From NCBI RefSeq assembly GCF_001547935.1, contig NZ_AP014635.1, positions 868,001 to 932,000 of the forward strand: DNA of 64,000 nt. The letters run 5' to 3'. The translations under genes and the position numbers were made by a program. Numbering within the stretch: position 1 is the stretch's first letter; each line of letters begins with the position of its first letter. This document shows positions 55,811 through 64,000 of this stretch, piece after piece. Source of the DNA: Vibrio tritonius. GTDB lineage: Bacteria > Pseudomonadota > Gammaproteobacteria > Enterobacterales > Vibrionaceae. The notes under the pieces are model-generated. The model did not search any database. It was not told the origin of the DNA and was given only the letters and a program-made list of their open reading frames with translations.

Positions 55811-56475
55811 TGAAAGGACTTTGCGCCCTGCTATTTCGAGAACTTTTAATCGCTTATCGCCGTTTGGCGGAAGTTTTTAATCCGCTGTGGTTCTTCGTTT
55901 TAGTGATCACGTTGTTTCCGCTCAGTGTTGGGCCTGATCCGCAAATATTGCAACGTATGGCGCCGGGCATCATTTGGGTTGCCGCTTTGTTGTCGGCGTT
56001 ACTTTCTCTTGAGCGTCTTTTTCGGGATGACTTTATCGATGGGTCGTTAGAGCAACTTATGCTAACCCCGCTTCCCTTGCCTTTGATCGTCGTGACTAAA
56101 ATCATCGCCCATTGGATATTAACCGGATTACCCCTGTTATTGATTAGCCCTTTGTTAGCGGTATTGTTGTCGTTAAATGTCGCGACATGGTGTGCCGTGG
56201 CATTAACCCTTTTGGTTGGGACACCTGCGTTAAGTTTTATTGGTGCGATTGGCGTTGGCCTAACGGTGGGGTTGCGTAAGGGTGGCGTACTAATGAGCTT
56301 ATTAGTGTTACCTCTGTTTATTCCGGTGTTGATATTCGCAACATCGGCTGTTGATGCCGCTGCGATGGGAATGGCTTATTCCGGTCAATTAGCCATTCTT
56401 GCGGCAATTTTGGTATTGGCCTCAGTTCTTGCACCGTTTGCAATTAGTGCGGCGTTGCGCATTAGCGTTCGATAG
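55807..56475 (+). CDS. ccmB: Haem exporter membrane protein CcmB
   Basis: Six-helix inner-membrane partner of CcmA. FRELLIAYRRLAEVFNPLWFF at the N-terminus and ERLFRDDFIDGSLEQLMLTP in the first loop are family-typical. Length 222 (E. coli 220). The start overlaps ccmA. It is followed by a 133-base gap with a repeat before ccmC, the only wide gap in the operon. Confidence 0.95.
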   Translation: MMKGLCALLFRELLIAYRRLAEVFNPLWFFVLVITLFPLSVGPDPQILQRMAPGIIWVAALLSALLSLERLFRDDFIDGSLEQLMLTPLPLPLIVVTKIIAHWILTGLPLLLISPLLAVLLSLNVATWCAVALTLLVGTPALSFIGAIGVGLTVGLRKGGVLMSLLVLPLFIPVLIFATSAVDAAAMGMAYSGQLAILAAILVLASVLAPFAISAALRISVR

Positions 56476-56477
56476 CA

Positions 56478-56541
56478 ACGAGGAGTCTCAAGGCTAGGTT
56501 GATGCGAGTCTGCGTTCAGTATCTGCCTAAATGTTTAGGCA
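56478..56541. repeat. Dispersed repeat, copy B, with a perfect hairpin
   Basis: Positions 56478-56533 match 31701-31756 at 41 of 56 bases. The copy ends in TGCCTAAA-TG-TTTAGGCA (56524-56541), a perfect hairpin that is decayed in copy A. It interrupts the otherwise overlapping ccm operon between ccmB and ccmC. Confidence 0.6.
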
Positions 56542-56608
56542 CAATTATTTAAGATGGGTTTGATTGACCAATATCAGCACCTTGGAAGCAATGAAAGTGA
56601 GATTGAAT

Positions 56609-57364
56609 ATGTGGAAATGGCTTCACCCGTACGCCAAGCCTGAGACGGTTTATCGTCTATGTGGCTGGTGGTTGCCGTGGTTTAGTATTGCTGCCGTCAT
56701 TTTTATTGGAGTGGGTAGTGTGTGGGGACTAGCATTTGCTCCAGCAGATTACCAACAGGGGAATGGCTTTCGTATCGTTTACTTCCATGTCCCGGCGGCG
56801 ATATGGTCGATGGGGATTTATATTTCGATGGCTATTGCGGCCCTCTTTGCCATTGTGTGGCAGATAAAAATGGCCAATTACGTGGCGGTTGCTATCGCCC
56901 CCATTGGCGCGGTGATGACGTTTATTGCGCTAGTGACGGGGTCCATTTGGGGTAAACCTATGTGGGGAACTTGGTGGGTGTGGGACGCTCGCCTCACCTC
57001 AGAGCTGATTCTGCTGTTTCTCTATTTGGGGGTTATCGCCCTCTATCATGCCTTTGATAATACCGCTACAGGAGCAGATGCAGCCAATATTCTAGCGCTC
57101 GTAGGCGTGATTAATATCCCAATTATTCATTACTCGGTACAGTGGTGGAATACCTTACATCAAGGGGCAACTATTACCCGTTTTGCTAAGCCGGCCATGG
57201 CGTTGGATATGCTGTGGCCATTACTGATTAATATCTTCGGTTTTGCCTTTTTTATTGGCGCAGTGGCATTGATCAGATTGCGTAATGAGATACTCAATCA
57301 AGAACGTCATCGTCCTTGGGTTGTTGCTATGGCAACCAAAAGCATCGCAAAGGAGGGCGCATAA
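56609..57364 (+). CDS. ccmC: Haem handling protein CcmC
   Basis: Six-helix membrane protein that loads haem onto CcmE. The tryptophan-rich motif is GKPMWGTWWVWDARLTSEL, with flanking periplasmic histidines in YFHVPAAIWSMG and IIHYSVQWWNTLHQG. The open frame starts at a TTG at 56564 inside the repeat. The ATG at 56609 (MWKWLHPYAKPE, 251 residues) matches the family; an ATG at 56591 has GGA four bases before it and remains possible. Confidence 0.94.
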   Translation: MWKWLHPYAKPETVYRLCGWWLPWFSIAAVIFIGVGSVWGLAFAPADYQQGNGFRIVYFHVPAAIWSMGIYISMAIAALFAIVWQIKMANYVAVAIAPIGAVMTFIALVTGSIWGKPMWGTWWVWDARLTSELILLFLYLGVIALYHAFDNTATGADAANILALVGVINIPIIHYSVQWWNTLHQGATITRFAKPAMALDMLWPLLINIFGFAFFIGAVALIRLRNEILNQERHRPWVVAMATKSIAKEGA

Positions 57365-57365
57365 C

Positions 57366-57572
57366 ATGTTTTTTGCCTCTATGAATGACTTGTGGTTGAT
57401 GGGAGGCTATGCCGCCTATGTATGGAGTGCGGTGGGGGTTGCTCTTTGCGCCATGTTGATACTGGTCTGGCATAGCTTGCGTCGCCGTCGCAAAATTTTG
57501 CATGACGTGACTGAGAGATTAGCTCGTCAAGTGAGAATAGCCCAAGCAAAAAAACTGGAAAACACGTTATGA
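57366..57572 (+). CDS. ccmD: Haem exporter subunit CcmD
   Basis: Small one-helix protein (68 residues) needed for release of holo-CcmE from Ccm[23 protein letters not shown] and the following helix, then a basic cytosolic tail (RRRRK), are typical. The ATG at 57366 follows the ccmC stop by one base; the longer frame upstream lies inside ccmC. It overlaps ccmE by four bases. Confidence 0.93.
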   Translation: MFFASMNDLWLMGGYAAYVWSAVGVALCAMLILVWHSLRRRRKILHDVTERLARQVRIAQAKKLENTL

Positions 57573-58057
57573 ATCCAAGACGTAAAAAGCGCCTCTTCGT
57601 TGTAACCAGTATTGTTGCGGCAGTAGCGATTGCGCTGAGTCTGGTGATGTATGCTTTGAACCAAAACATGAATCTATTTTATACACCTAGCCAAATTATT
57701 TATGGTCGTGATGGGCATGTGCCGCAAGTTGGTGAGCGTTTACGTATTGGTGGTATGGTGATCGTTGGTTCAGTACATCGTGATCCTAACTCACTCAAAG
57801 TCACTTTTCAGCTCCACGATATCGGTCCTTCGGTGACAGTAGAATATGAGGGGATTTTGCCGGATTTGTTTCGTGAAGGGCAAGGTATTGTGGCGCAAGG
57901 GGTATTAACAAGTCGTGATACGGTAAAAGCGGTAGAAGTGTTAGCAAAACACGATGAAAACTACATGCCGCCAGATGTTCAAGAAGTCATGAAGAATAAT
58001 CATGCCTTTATCCAAGCTCAGAAAAATGCGGCCCGTACGATGGCGGTACAACCATGA
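57569..58057 (+). CDS. ccmE: Periplasmic haem chaperone CcmE
   Basis: Binds haem covalently and passes it to the CcmF ligase. It has an N-terminal membrane anchor (about 10-30) and an OB-fold domain. The haem-linking His128 lies in [11 protein letters not shown] with Tyr132 (the HxxxY motif). Length 162 (E. coli 159). It overlaps both neighbours by four bases. Confidence 0.96.
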   Translation: MNPRRKKRLFVVTSIVAAVAIALSLVMYALNQNMNLFYTPSQIIYGRDGHVPQVGERLRIGGMVIVGSVHRDPNSLKVTFQLHDIGPSVTVEYEGILPDLFREGQGIVAQGVLTSRDTVKAVEVLAKHDENYMPPDVQEVMKNNHAFIQAQKNAARTMAVQP

Positions 58058-60006
58058 TTGCCGAGCTAGGACATATCGCCTTAATTTTGGGCTGGGGTAT
58101 CGCGTTACTGCTCAGTGTTTTACCTTTAGTCGGTGCCAAATATCAACGCGCTAGCTTGATGGCCTCTGCCCGACCATTTGCCACAGCAATGTTTATCTTT
58201 ATTACACTCTCTTTTATCGCCTTAGCATGGGCGTTTTACAGTAACGATTTTACGCTGCAATACGTGGCGCAAAACTCGAACAGTCAATTGCCTTGGTATT
58301 ATCGCGTGACGGCCGTATGGGGTGCTCATGAGGGTTCACTACTTTTATGGGTCTTTCTTCAAAGTCTATGGACGCTCGCCATAGCGTGCTTAAGTCGTGG
58401 GTTACCACTTGACACACTTGCTCGTGTATTGGCCATCATGGGAATGATCAGTGTCGGATTTTTGACTTTTATTCTTTTGACCTCGAATCCATTTATTCGC
58501 ACTTTACCTTACTTCCCGGTAGATGGGCGCGATCTTAATCCGCTGCTGCAAGATCCGGGACTGATTCTTCATCCCCCTATGTTGTATACCGGCTATGTCG
58601 GTTTTTCGGTGGCGTTTGCATTCGCCATAACCGCATTAATGACTGGGAAGCTGGATACGGTTTGGGCACGCTGGTCACGGCCTTGGACTACTGCTGCGTG
58701 GATGTTTTTAACCGTCGGTATATGTTTAGGTTCGTGGTGGGCCTATTACGAGTTAGGTTGGGGTGGTTGGTGGTTTTGGGACCCGGTGGAAAATGCATCG
58801 TTAATGCCTTGGCTGGCAGGAACGGCTTTGTTGCATTCTTTGGCAGTGAGTGAAAAACGTGGCACGTTTAAAGCGTGGACTGTGTTGCTGGCGATATGTG
58901 CTTTTTCTCTCAGTTTGCTTGGCACGTTTTTGGTTCGCTCTGGGATTTTAGTTTCTGTTCATGCGTTTGCTTCTGATCCCTCACGAGGTTTGTTTATTTT
59001 GAGCCTATTGGTGATTGTTATCGGTGGCTCACTGCTCCTGTTCGCTCTAAAAGGCGGCGCGATTCGTGTCCATACCCAGTTTGCTTTGTTGTCTCGCGAA
59101 TCCGCTCTGTTATTTAACAACGTTTTGTTGATGTGTGCTTTGGTGATTGTGTTCATCGGAACACTGCTACCTCTGGTTCATAAACAGTTGGGTTTAGGCT
59201 CCATTTCGATTGGTGCACCATTCTTTAACGTGATGTTTGCTTGGCTAATGTTGCCGTTTGCGTTGGCGCTCGGGGTGAGTCCGCTTATACGCTGGAAGCG
59301 AGAACAGGTCACTCGACTTATCCAACCAACGCTAATCGCTGGTGTATTAGCACTGCTATTTAGTTGCATCATTCTCATCATGTTTGCTAACCCATTCCGT
59401 CCTATGGCGATGATGGGATGGGCCCTTGCATGGTGGATTGTGTTATTGCATTTATTCGATATCTACCTGCGTTCCACTCATCGTTACGCTTTCTGGCAAG
59501 GTTTACGTAAGTTACCACGTAGCTATTGGTCGATGTGGGTTGCTCATTTAGGTCTCGCTGTTGCTATCATCGGCGTGGCCATGATAGAGAATTATGGCCT
59601 GAAAAAAGACATTCGCTTAGCGCCGGGAGAACAGGTGATTGTTGCTGGTTATCAGTTTGACTTTGTCGGACTGCAAAACATTCAAGGATCAAACTACAGT
59701 GGCTATCAAGGTAAGTTCAATATCAGTGTCGATGGTCAGTGGGTCAATACTCGCTATGCTCAGAAACGATTCTATCCGGTTGCGCGTTCAATGATGACCG
59801 AAGCCGCGATTGACCGCGGGATCACTCGCGATCTCTATTTGGCTTTGGGTGAACCTCTTGGTGATGATGCTTGGGCTGTGCGAATTTGCTATAACCCTTT
59901 TATTCGATGGATTTGGGGGGGAGCATTACTGATGGCTTGTGGAGGATTATTATCGATAACCGATCGCCGTTATCGATTTAAAGTGTTCAAGGAGACAAAA
60001 GCATGA
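58054..60006 (+). CDS. ccmF: Cytochrome c haem lyase subunit CcmF
   Basis: Large membrane protein of the haem ligation complex. The WWD domain motif is [19 protein letters not shown]; about fourteen hydrophobic segments and haem-binding histidines flank it (including [12 protein letters not shown] and [12 protein letters not shown]). Length 650 (E. coli 647). It overlaps ccmE and ccmG by four bases each. Confidence 0.96.
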   Translation: MIAELGHIALILGWGIALLLSVLPLVGAKYQRASLMASARPFATAMFIFITLSFIALAWAFYSNDFTLQYVAQNSNSQLPWYYRVTAVWGAHEGSLLLWVFLQSLWTLAIACLSRGLPLDTLARVLAIMGMISVGFLTFILLTSNPFIRTLPYFPVDGRDLNPLLQDPGLILHPPMLYTGYVGFSVAFAFAITALMTGKLDTVWARWSRPWTTAAWMFLTVGICLGSWWAYYELGWGGWWFWDPVENASLMPWLAGTALLHSLAVSEKRGTFKAWTVLLAICAFSLSLLGTFLVRSGILVSVHAFASDPSRGLFILSLLVIVIGGSLLLFALKGGAIRVHTQFALLSRESALLFNNVLLMCALVIVFIGTLLPLVHKQLGLGSISIGAPFFNVMFAWLMLPFALALGVSPLIRWKREQVTRLIQPTLIAGVLALLFSCIILIMFANPFRPMAMMGWALAWWIVLLHLFDIYLRSTHRYAFWQGLRKLPRSYWSMWVAHLGLAVAIIGVAMIENYGLKKDIRLAPGEQVIVAGYQFDFVGLQNIQGSNYSGYQGKFNISVDGQWVNTRYAQKRFYPVARSMMTEAAIDRGITRDLYLALGEPLGDDAWAVRICYNPFIRWIWGGALLMACGGLLSITDRRYRFKVFKETKA

Positions 60007-60557
60007 GTAAGAAACTCCTTTTTATTCCTTTGATACTATTTATTGGCTTAGTAGTGATGTTTACCATCCAACTTGTCGATAATGCCGATGGGGATGACCC
60101 TACTAAATTAGAATCGGTACTCGTCGGAAAGCCAGTACCTGCTTTTAGATTGCCCAATTTGTTTGATGAACATCAGTATTATGATCAGCGCCTTTTTCAA
60201 GGTAAGCCAATGTTGCTTAACGTTTGGGCTACATGGTGCCCAACGTGTCATGCAGAGCATCAATTCCTCAACACCTTAGCACATCAAGGGGTCAACATCG
60301 TTGGCCTTAACTACAAAGATGATCGAGCTAACGCGATTGCTTGGCTCAATCACGCCAGTAACCCCTATGCGGTTAACTTATTTGATCGAGATGGCATGTA
60401 CGGTTTAGATCTTGGCGTCTATGGCGCTCCAGAAACCTTTGTGATCGATGGGCAAGGTGTGATTCGCTATCGTCACATTGGCGATGTCAATGCTCAAAAT
60501 TGGCAGATGAAACTTGAACCACTCTATCACCAACTTGTTCGGGAAACTCGCTCATGA
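60003..60557 (+). CDS. ccmG: Thiol:disulfide oxidoreductase CcmG (DsbE)
   Basis: Membrane-tethered periplasmic thioredoxin that keeps apocytochrome c or CcmH reduced. It has an N-terminal anchor (5-24), active site Cys79/Cys82 in NVWATWCPTCHAEH and a cis-Pro region in GAPETFVIDG. Length 184 (E. coli 185). It overlaps ccmF and ccmH by four bases each. Confidence 0.96.
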   Translation: MSKKLLFIPLILFIGLVVMFTIQLVDNADGDDPTKLESVLVGKPVPAFRLPNLFDEHQYYDQRLFQGKPMLLNVWATWCPTCHAEHQFLNTLAHQGVNIVGLNYKDDRANAIAWLNHASNPYAVNLFDRDGMYGLDLGVYGAPETFVIDGQGVIRYRHIGDVNAQNWQMKLEPLYHQLVRETRS

Positions 60558-61036
60558 TGTGGCGTAGTGTTGTAGCGACATTCGTTTTGTTGTGGGCGAG
60601 CCATGTGTGGGCGGCGATTGATGTTTATCATTTTGATTCTGCAGAGCAAGAGATTCAGTTTCAGGAACTTAGTGCGGCATTAAGGTGCCCCAAATGTCAA
60701 AATAATACCATTGCAGATTCTAATGCTGCATTGGCGAAAGATTTACGCCAAAAAGTGTATGAAATGACCAAGGAGGGAAAAAGTCGCCAAGATATTGTTG
60801 ACTATATGGTTGCTCGCTACGGCGATTTTATCACTTATAACCCGCCCTTAACCCTTGGAACGTTAATCTTGTGGGTCGGCCCATTGCTTGTCCTCATGTT
60901 TGGCTTGGTGATGATATGGTATTGTAGTCGCCGCAGCTCACTTGAGAGTCATGAGAGCGATAACTGGGACAGCAGTAAGGAAGAGCGCTTGAACACTTTG
61001 CTGGCTCGCTTTGAGAAAGAGGTGAACCGCAAATGA
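60554..61036 (+). CDS. ccmH: Cytochrome c maturation protein CcmH
   Basis: Reduces the CXXCH cysteines of apocytochrome c. A signal peptide ends near WAAIDV. The conserved LRCPKCQNN motif holds Cys45 and Cys48, and one membrane helix follows (about 100-123). At 160 residues this is the short CcmH; the C-terminal TPR part found fused in E. coli CcmH is a separate gene here (ccmI). Confidence 0.95.
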   Translation: MMWRSVVATFVLLWASHVWAAIDVYHFDSAEQEIQFQELSAALRCPKCQNNTIADSNAALAKDLRQKVYEMTKEGKSRQDIVDYMVARYGDFITYNPPLTLGTLILWVGPLLVLMFGLVMIWYCSRRSSLESHESDNWDSSKEERLNTLLARFEKEVNRK

Positions 61037-61932
61037 TGTTATTTTGGATGGGGGTTGCGTTCTTGGTGCTACTGGCGTTATTTTGTGTGTGGATTACTTG
61101 GCGGTTTTATCAAAGACGGTCGATGGCTAGCACAGCGCGAGAACACCTCAGTGCCGCTTTTTATCAGCAGCGTTTGGATGAACTAAAAATAGAAAGCGAA
61201 CAAGGTTTAGTGTTTGATGAGCATCGCTTAGTTATCGATCTCAAACAAAGCTTGCTCGATGATATTCCCGTCGAGAGGGACAATAACCAACTCATGTTAC
61301 CAGTGGTGGAAAAGCGGCTGGTGTTCATCTTATCCACTGCGGTGTTACTGCTGTGTGCAGGGATGTATACTTGGGTTGGTGGCTATCACCAAGTGAGCCA
61401 TTGGCAACAAGTACAGCATTCAACACCTGCGTTAACGCAAAAACTGATTACGTCGCATGGAGTACTTACCCCAAGTGATAGACAAGATTTGCTATTAGCA
61501 CTGCGTACCCGTTTAGCGGATAAGCCTGATGATACAACAGGGTGGATGATGTTGGGGAGAGTTGCTACCGTCGCTCAGAACAATGCCATCGCGATTCCAG
61601 CTTTTGCGAAAGCGCATGATTTATCCAAGCAGGATGACAGCATCACTTTTGCTTACGGGCAGAGTTTGATTCTGACATCTAACTCAGGGCTGCAACAGCA
61701 AGGACGAGATTTGCTATTGCCGCTATTAACTAAGCCTTCCATAGCGTTTAACGTTCTTTCCTTATTGGCATATGACGCGTTTTCGCAGCAAAAATATGGG
61801 GACGCTATCGCGTATTGGCAAAAGATGCAAAACGCCATTCCTGTGGATGATAAACGCTATGCTAAGCTAGTTGACAACATTGCAAAGGCCCAACAGTTGC
61901 TAAGTGACAACAATAAGAGTCGTGGGCAGTAA
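61033..61932 (+). CDS. ccmI: Cytochrome c maturation protein CcmI
   Basis: Apocytochrome c chaperone, last gene of the operon. It has two membrane helices (about 3-22 and 96-115) enclosing a cytosolic loop with a leucine-zipper-like region, then a periplasmic TPR-type domain (DDTTGWMMLGRVATVAQNN through KYGDAIAYWQKM). Length 299. It overlaps ccmH by four bases. No clear terminator follows. Confidence 0.92.
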   Translation: MMLFWMGVAFLVLLALFCVWITWRFYQRRSMASTAREHLSAAFYQQRLDELKIESEQGLVFDEHRLVIDLKQSLLDDIPVERDNNQLMLPVVEKRLVFILSTAVLLLCAGMYTWVGGYHQVSHWQQVQHSTPALTQKLITSHGVLTPSDRQDLLLALRTRLADKPDDTTGWMMLGRVATVAQNNAIAIPAFAKAHDLSKQDDSITFAYGQSLILTSNSGLQQQGRDLLLPLLTKPSIAFNVLSLLAYDAFSQQKYGDAIAYWQKMQNAIPVDDKRYAKLVDNIAKAQQLLSDNNKSRGQ

Positions 61933-61960
61933 TAACCTTAGGGAACCCAGTAGAGATACT

Positions 61961-61976
61961 TATACCCATGGGTATA
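61961..61976. repeat. Perfect 16-bp palindrome between ccmI and mlaA
   Basis: TATACCCATGGGTATA. The outer seven bases equal the outer ends of the MITE-like element (TATACCC ... GGGTATA). It could be a regulatory site upstream of mlaA or a remnant of an internal deletion of such an element. Confidence 0.5.
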
Positions 61977-62052
61977 TTCATTTGCACGACAATGTGCAGC
62001 CAGTCAGTTGAGTTAAACCGGCCGATAGAGCCAATTTTTTACGGATTACAGC

Positions 62053-62805
62053 ATGAACAATCGCATTTTTCGCGTCTTTTTCTTAGGCTTGGTTTTTGCC
62101 CTAGCAGGGTGTAGTTCTGCACCAGATCAGCAGGGTAACCAAGAAACGAACACCGATGATCCTCTGCAAGGATTTAACCGTGCTATGTGGACGGTTAACT
62201 ACGACTATCTTGACCCATACGTATTGCGCCCAGTCTCATTGGCTTATGTTGATTATGTACCAACGCCGGTGCGTTCTGGCATTGCAAACTTTTTTGGTAA
62301 CTTAGATGAGCCTGCGAGTATGGTGAACAACATCATTATGGGTAATGGCCGTAAAGCACTAAATCACTTTAACCGTTTTTGGATAAACTCAACATTTGGT
62401 ATTTTGGGCCTGTTCGATATCGCTTCAGCGGCGGGAATCAATAAAGAAGATCAAAAGGAATTTGGGGATGCGGTTGGACACTATGGTGTTGGCAAAGGTC
62501 CATACGTTATGGTTCCGGGGGCTGGACCTTATGCTTTGCGTGATGGGGCTGATTTAGTTGACTCCACCTACTTGCCTCTCTCTTATCTCAATATCTGGGC
62601 TAGCGTCGGAAAATTTGTCTTCCAAGGGTTGGAAAGTCGTGCAGCATTAGTGCAACAAGAGCCTATGCTGAAAAATTCGCCAGATCCTTACGCATTCACT
62701 CGCGATGCTTATCTGCAACATCTCGATTTTAAAGCGGAAATCACCAAAGATGATTACAATGCGGAAGAAGAAGATCAGCTAGACGAATACCTAGAACAGT
62801 ATTGA
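62053..62805 (+). CDS. mlaA: Outer-membrane lipid asymmetry lipoprotein MlaA (VacJ)
   Basis: Outer-membrane part of the Mla system, which removes mislocalised phospholipids from the outer leaflet and passes them to MlaC. A lipoprotein signal ends in the lipobox LAGC with Cys20. DPLQGFNRAMWTVNYDYLDPY and GNGRKALNHFNRFWINSTFG are the family signatures. Length 250 (E. coli 251). The rest of the mla genes are not in the window. Its stop abuts that of the convergent SDR gene. Confidence 0.94.
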   Translation: MNNRIFRVFFLGLVFALAGCSSAPDQQGNQETNTDDPLQGFNRAMWTVNYDYLDPYVLRPVSLAYVDYVPTPVRSGIANFFGNLDEPASMVNNIIMGNGRKALNHFNRFWINSTFGILGLFDIASAAGINKEDQKEFGDAVGHYGVGKGPYVMVPGAGPYALRDGADLVDSTYLPLSYLNIWASVGKFVFQGLESRAALVQQEPMLKNSPDPYAFTRDAYLQHLDFKAEITKDDYNAEEEDQLDEYLEQY

Positions 62806-63471
62806 TTAAGCTGTCATAACTCTTCCACTAAAATACTCATTCGCCACAATATACTCAGTGTGGCGAGTGAGCTCTTCATAATGCAAAATATCACTGCGTT
62901 GTGCTTCGTTTGAGAGCTGTGGTATGACACCGCCCACACGAATATTAAACGGGGTCAGTTCTTGTGCCCAGCTTTGAGTAAACCCCGATACAATCGAACT
63001 TGCGCTCACCAAACCATTCGATTCCATTGCTTCGCCGTAGGAAATTACATTAACGATCACGCCGCTATTGTTAGCTTGGCGCATACGCTGTGCACAGGCA
63101 TAACCAAACAGAAAAAAATGAGCAGTTAAGGTACTCCATTGCTGAACAAATTGCTCGGAAGCAGCTTTATCAACAAAAGAGGGCAACACAGTGTTAGGCC
63201 AGTGATTGATTAATACATCTGGTGCTTGATGGTAAGTTTCTTGGACGAAATCGAGAATCGCTTCGACCGCTTTGGGCTGGCAAGACGTAAGGATACAAGA
63301 GTGAACTTGATCGTTGACTTGACGGCACAATTGAACCGTTTTCATCAGATTGGTTTCGTCATGGTCACAAAGAATCAAACGAGCACCAAGATGAGCATAA
63401 TGAATGGCGAGTGACCTTCCGAGTATAGAACTCGCGGAAGTGATTAAAATAACGGCACTTTCTATTTTCAT
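62806..63471 (-). CDS. SDR-fold protein lacking catalytic Tyr and Lys
   Basis: A 221-residue short-chain dehydrogenase/reductase homologue. The Rossmann start is ILITSASSILGRSLA, deviating from TGxxxGxG. In the active-site region NVIS keeps Ser144, but the expected YSASK reads VSASS, so the Tyr is Val155 and the Lys Ser159. It is probably not a normal oxidoreductase. The start at 63471 is supported by GGGAG about seven bases upstream; the GTG at 63501 is less likely. It is found beside mlaA and a VC2046-family gene in Vibrio (recalled synteny). Confidence 0.82.
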   Translation of the reverse strand: MKIESAVILITSASSILGRSLAIHYAHLGARLILCDHDETNLMKTVQLCRQVNDQVHSCILTSCQPKAVEAILDFVQETYHQAPDVLINHWPNTVLPSFVDKAASEQFVQQWSTLTAHFFLFGYACAQRMRQANNSGVIVNVISYGEAMESNGLVSASSIVSGFTQSWAQELTPFNIRVGGVIPQLSNEAQRSDILHYEELTRHTEYIVANEYFSGRVMTA

Positions 63472-63647
63472 CCCACTCTCCCACTTAATCTGTTGAACCA
63501 CTCCCTTTATTAGAGGGTTTTGACAGCATGGTTGATGAGATCAATTCACAGTGTGAATAAGATCAAAGAACACTGTTTAGAGGAAAAATGGGGAGGGTTT
63601 CTTTGCAGCGATTCACACAAACGAGTGTATTACATTAAGCGTTGCAC

Positions 63648-64000
63648 TTAAGCCTGTGCACGGATCTGATCATGGCGATTAGAGAAAACCAATTGTTGAT
63701 ATAAATCAGCGGGTAACAGCTTTTTAGGCTCTTTATCTGCTAAATGGCGTCGCTCATGTCCCGACAGATTAAAGTAGATATCTTCTGGTAAGACATGGGT
63801 GTCTTCTGGGAGATAAGTGAGGGCATCTGGTACGAGATAGTGGCTGAGCTTGGCACTTGATAAGCCACCATCATGAAACTGCTTTGCTTGTTCAGCAGAA
63901 ATGGCATAGGAACTTTGATCGTTTTGCAGTGCCTGTGGTTCTTGTAGCTGAAAACGCTGACGCAACAACTTATCAGTCGTGATTACTTCATCAATCTGTT
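63648..64000 (-). CDS. VC2046/SO_2500 family protein, C-terminal part
   Basis: The C-terminal ~117 residues of a protein whose start lies beyond the window edge; the frame stays open to 64000. The sequence (GLSSAKLSHYLVPDALTYLP, then LPEDIYFNLSGHERRHLADK) matches what I recall of the VC2046/SO_2500 family, small cytosolic proteins of unknown function restricted to marine gammaproteobacteria. The shorter frame from a TTG at 63968 is an artefact of the cut. Confidence 0.7.
   Translation of the reverse strand, partial: QIDEVITTDKLLRQRFQLQEPQALQNDQSSYAISAEQAKQFHDGGLSSAKLSHYLVPDALTYLPEDTHVLPEDIYFNLSGHERRHLADKEPKKLLPADLYQQLVFSNRHDQIRAQA

Noticed and set aside
1..64000. A novel defence, CRISPR or mobile island in the window
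   Set aside because: Every stretch of more than 450 bases is filled by recognised core genes in conserved order; no recombinase, restriction, toxin-antitoxin or phage gene was seen.

Overview
The window is chromosomal DNA from a gammaproteobacterium of the family Vibrionaceae, most likely a Vibrio species. Three things support this: the polar-flagellar and chemotaxis cluster flhA-flhF-flhG-fliA-cheY-cheZ-cheA-cheB-parC-parP-cheW; the block sdhCDAB-sucABCD divergent from gltA; and the neighbourhoods fur / asd / pdxB, znuA / znuCB, feoABC, and mlaA / SDR / VC2046-family. As I recall it, this order resembles the large chromosome of V. cholerae. I see no prophage, integron, CRISPR array, rRNA or tRNA gene. 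The window is densely packed core genome.

Layout. 1-2.9 kb: a TAXI-type TRAP transporter (binding protein and fused permease). 3-8.7 kb: mnmC (minus), then fabB, a probable FarS small RNA in the fabB 3' UTR, pdxB and asd. 8.7-13.5 kb: fur, a LysR regulator divergent from a lrgA/lrgB-like pair, fldA and the esterase ybfF. 13.6-17.6 kb: seqA, pgm, a DUF1853 gene and a Nif3/YbgI gene. 17.7-28.9 kb: gltA and the divergent TCA operon sdhCDAB-sucABCD. 29-34.7 kb: metal uptake, with znuCB and znuA around a shared Zur box, then feoABC behind a Fur box. 34.8-41.8 kb: a HIT protein, a 266-bp MITE-like repeat, argS, yecM, an M16 metallopeptidase and sixA. 42-55 kb: a second, partial MITE copy, a candidate sigma-54 promoter, then the twelve-gene flagellar/chemotaxis run ending in a DUF2802 gene. 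55.2-61.9 kb: the full cytochrome c maturation operon ccmABCDEFGHI. 62-64 kb: mlaA, a degenerate SDR protein and the C-terminal part of a VC2046-family gene.

How the genes fit together. The TCA block takes citrate from oxaloacetate and acetyl-CoA (GltA), 2-oxoglutarate to succinyl-CoA (SucAB), succinyl-CoA to succinate (SucCD) and succinate to fumarate (SdhCDAB). The ccm operon makes the c-type cytochromes that can take respiratory electrons. Zur and Fur sites tie zinc and iron uptake to metal status, and fur itself lies in the window. FlhF and FlhG set flagellar pole and number, FliA drives late flagellar genes, and CheA/Y/Z/B/W with ParC/ParP form a polar chemosensory array.

Most of the window is ordinary. 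The best leads are: (i) CheA has no recognisable CheY-docking P2 domain, but carries three repeats resembling the CheY-binding tail of the CheZ encoded just upstream; (ii) two dispersed repeat families, one a clear TIR-bearing MITE-like element; (iii) a cluster of CTAGAC-based stem-loops between sucB and sucC; (iv) a 13-codon ORF with a good ribosome-binding site upstream of sixA; (v) an SDR-fold protein lacking the catalytic Tyr and Lys. Start codons were moved from the longest ORF in several genes where Shine-Dalgarno placement or family length argued for it; each case is noted.
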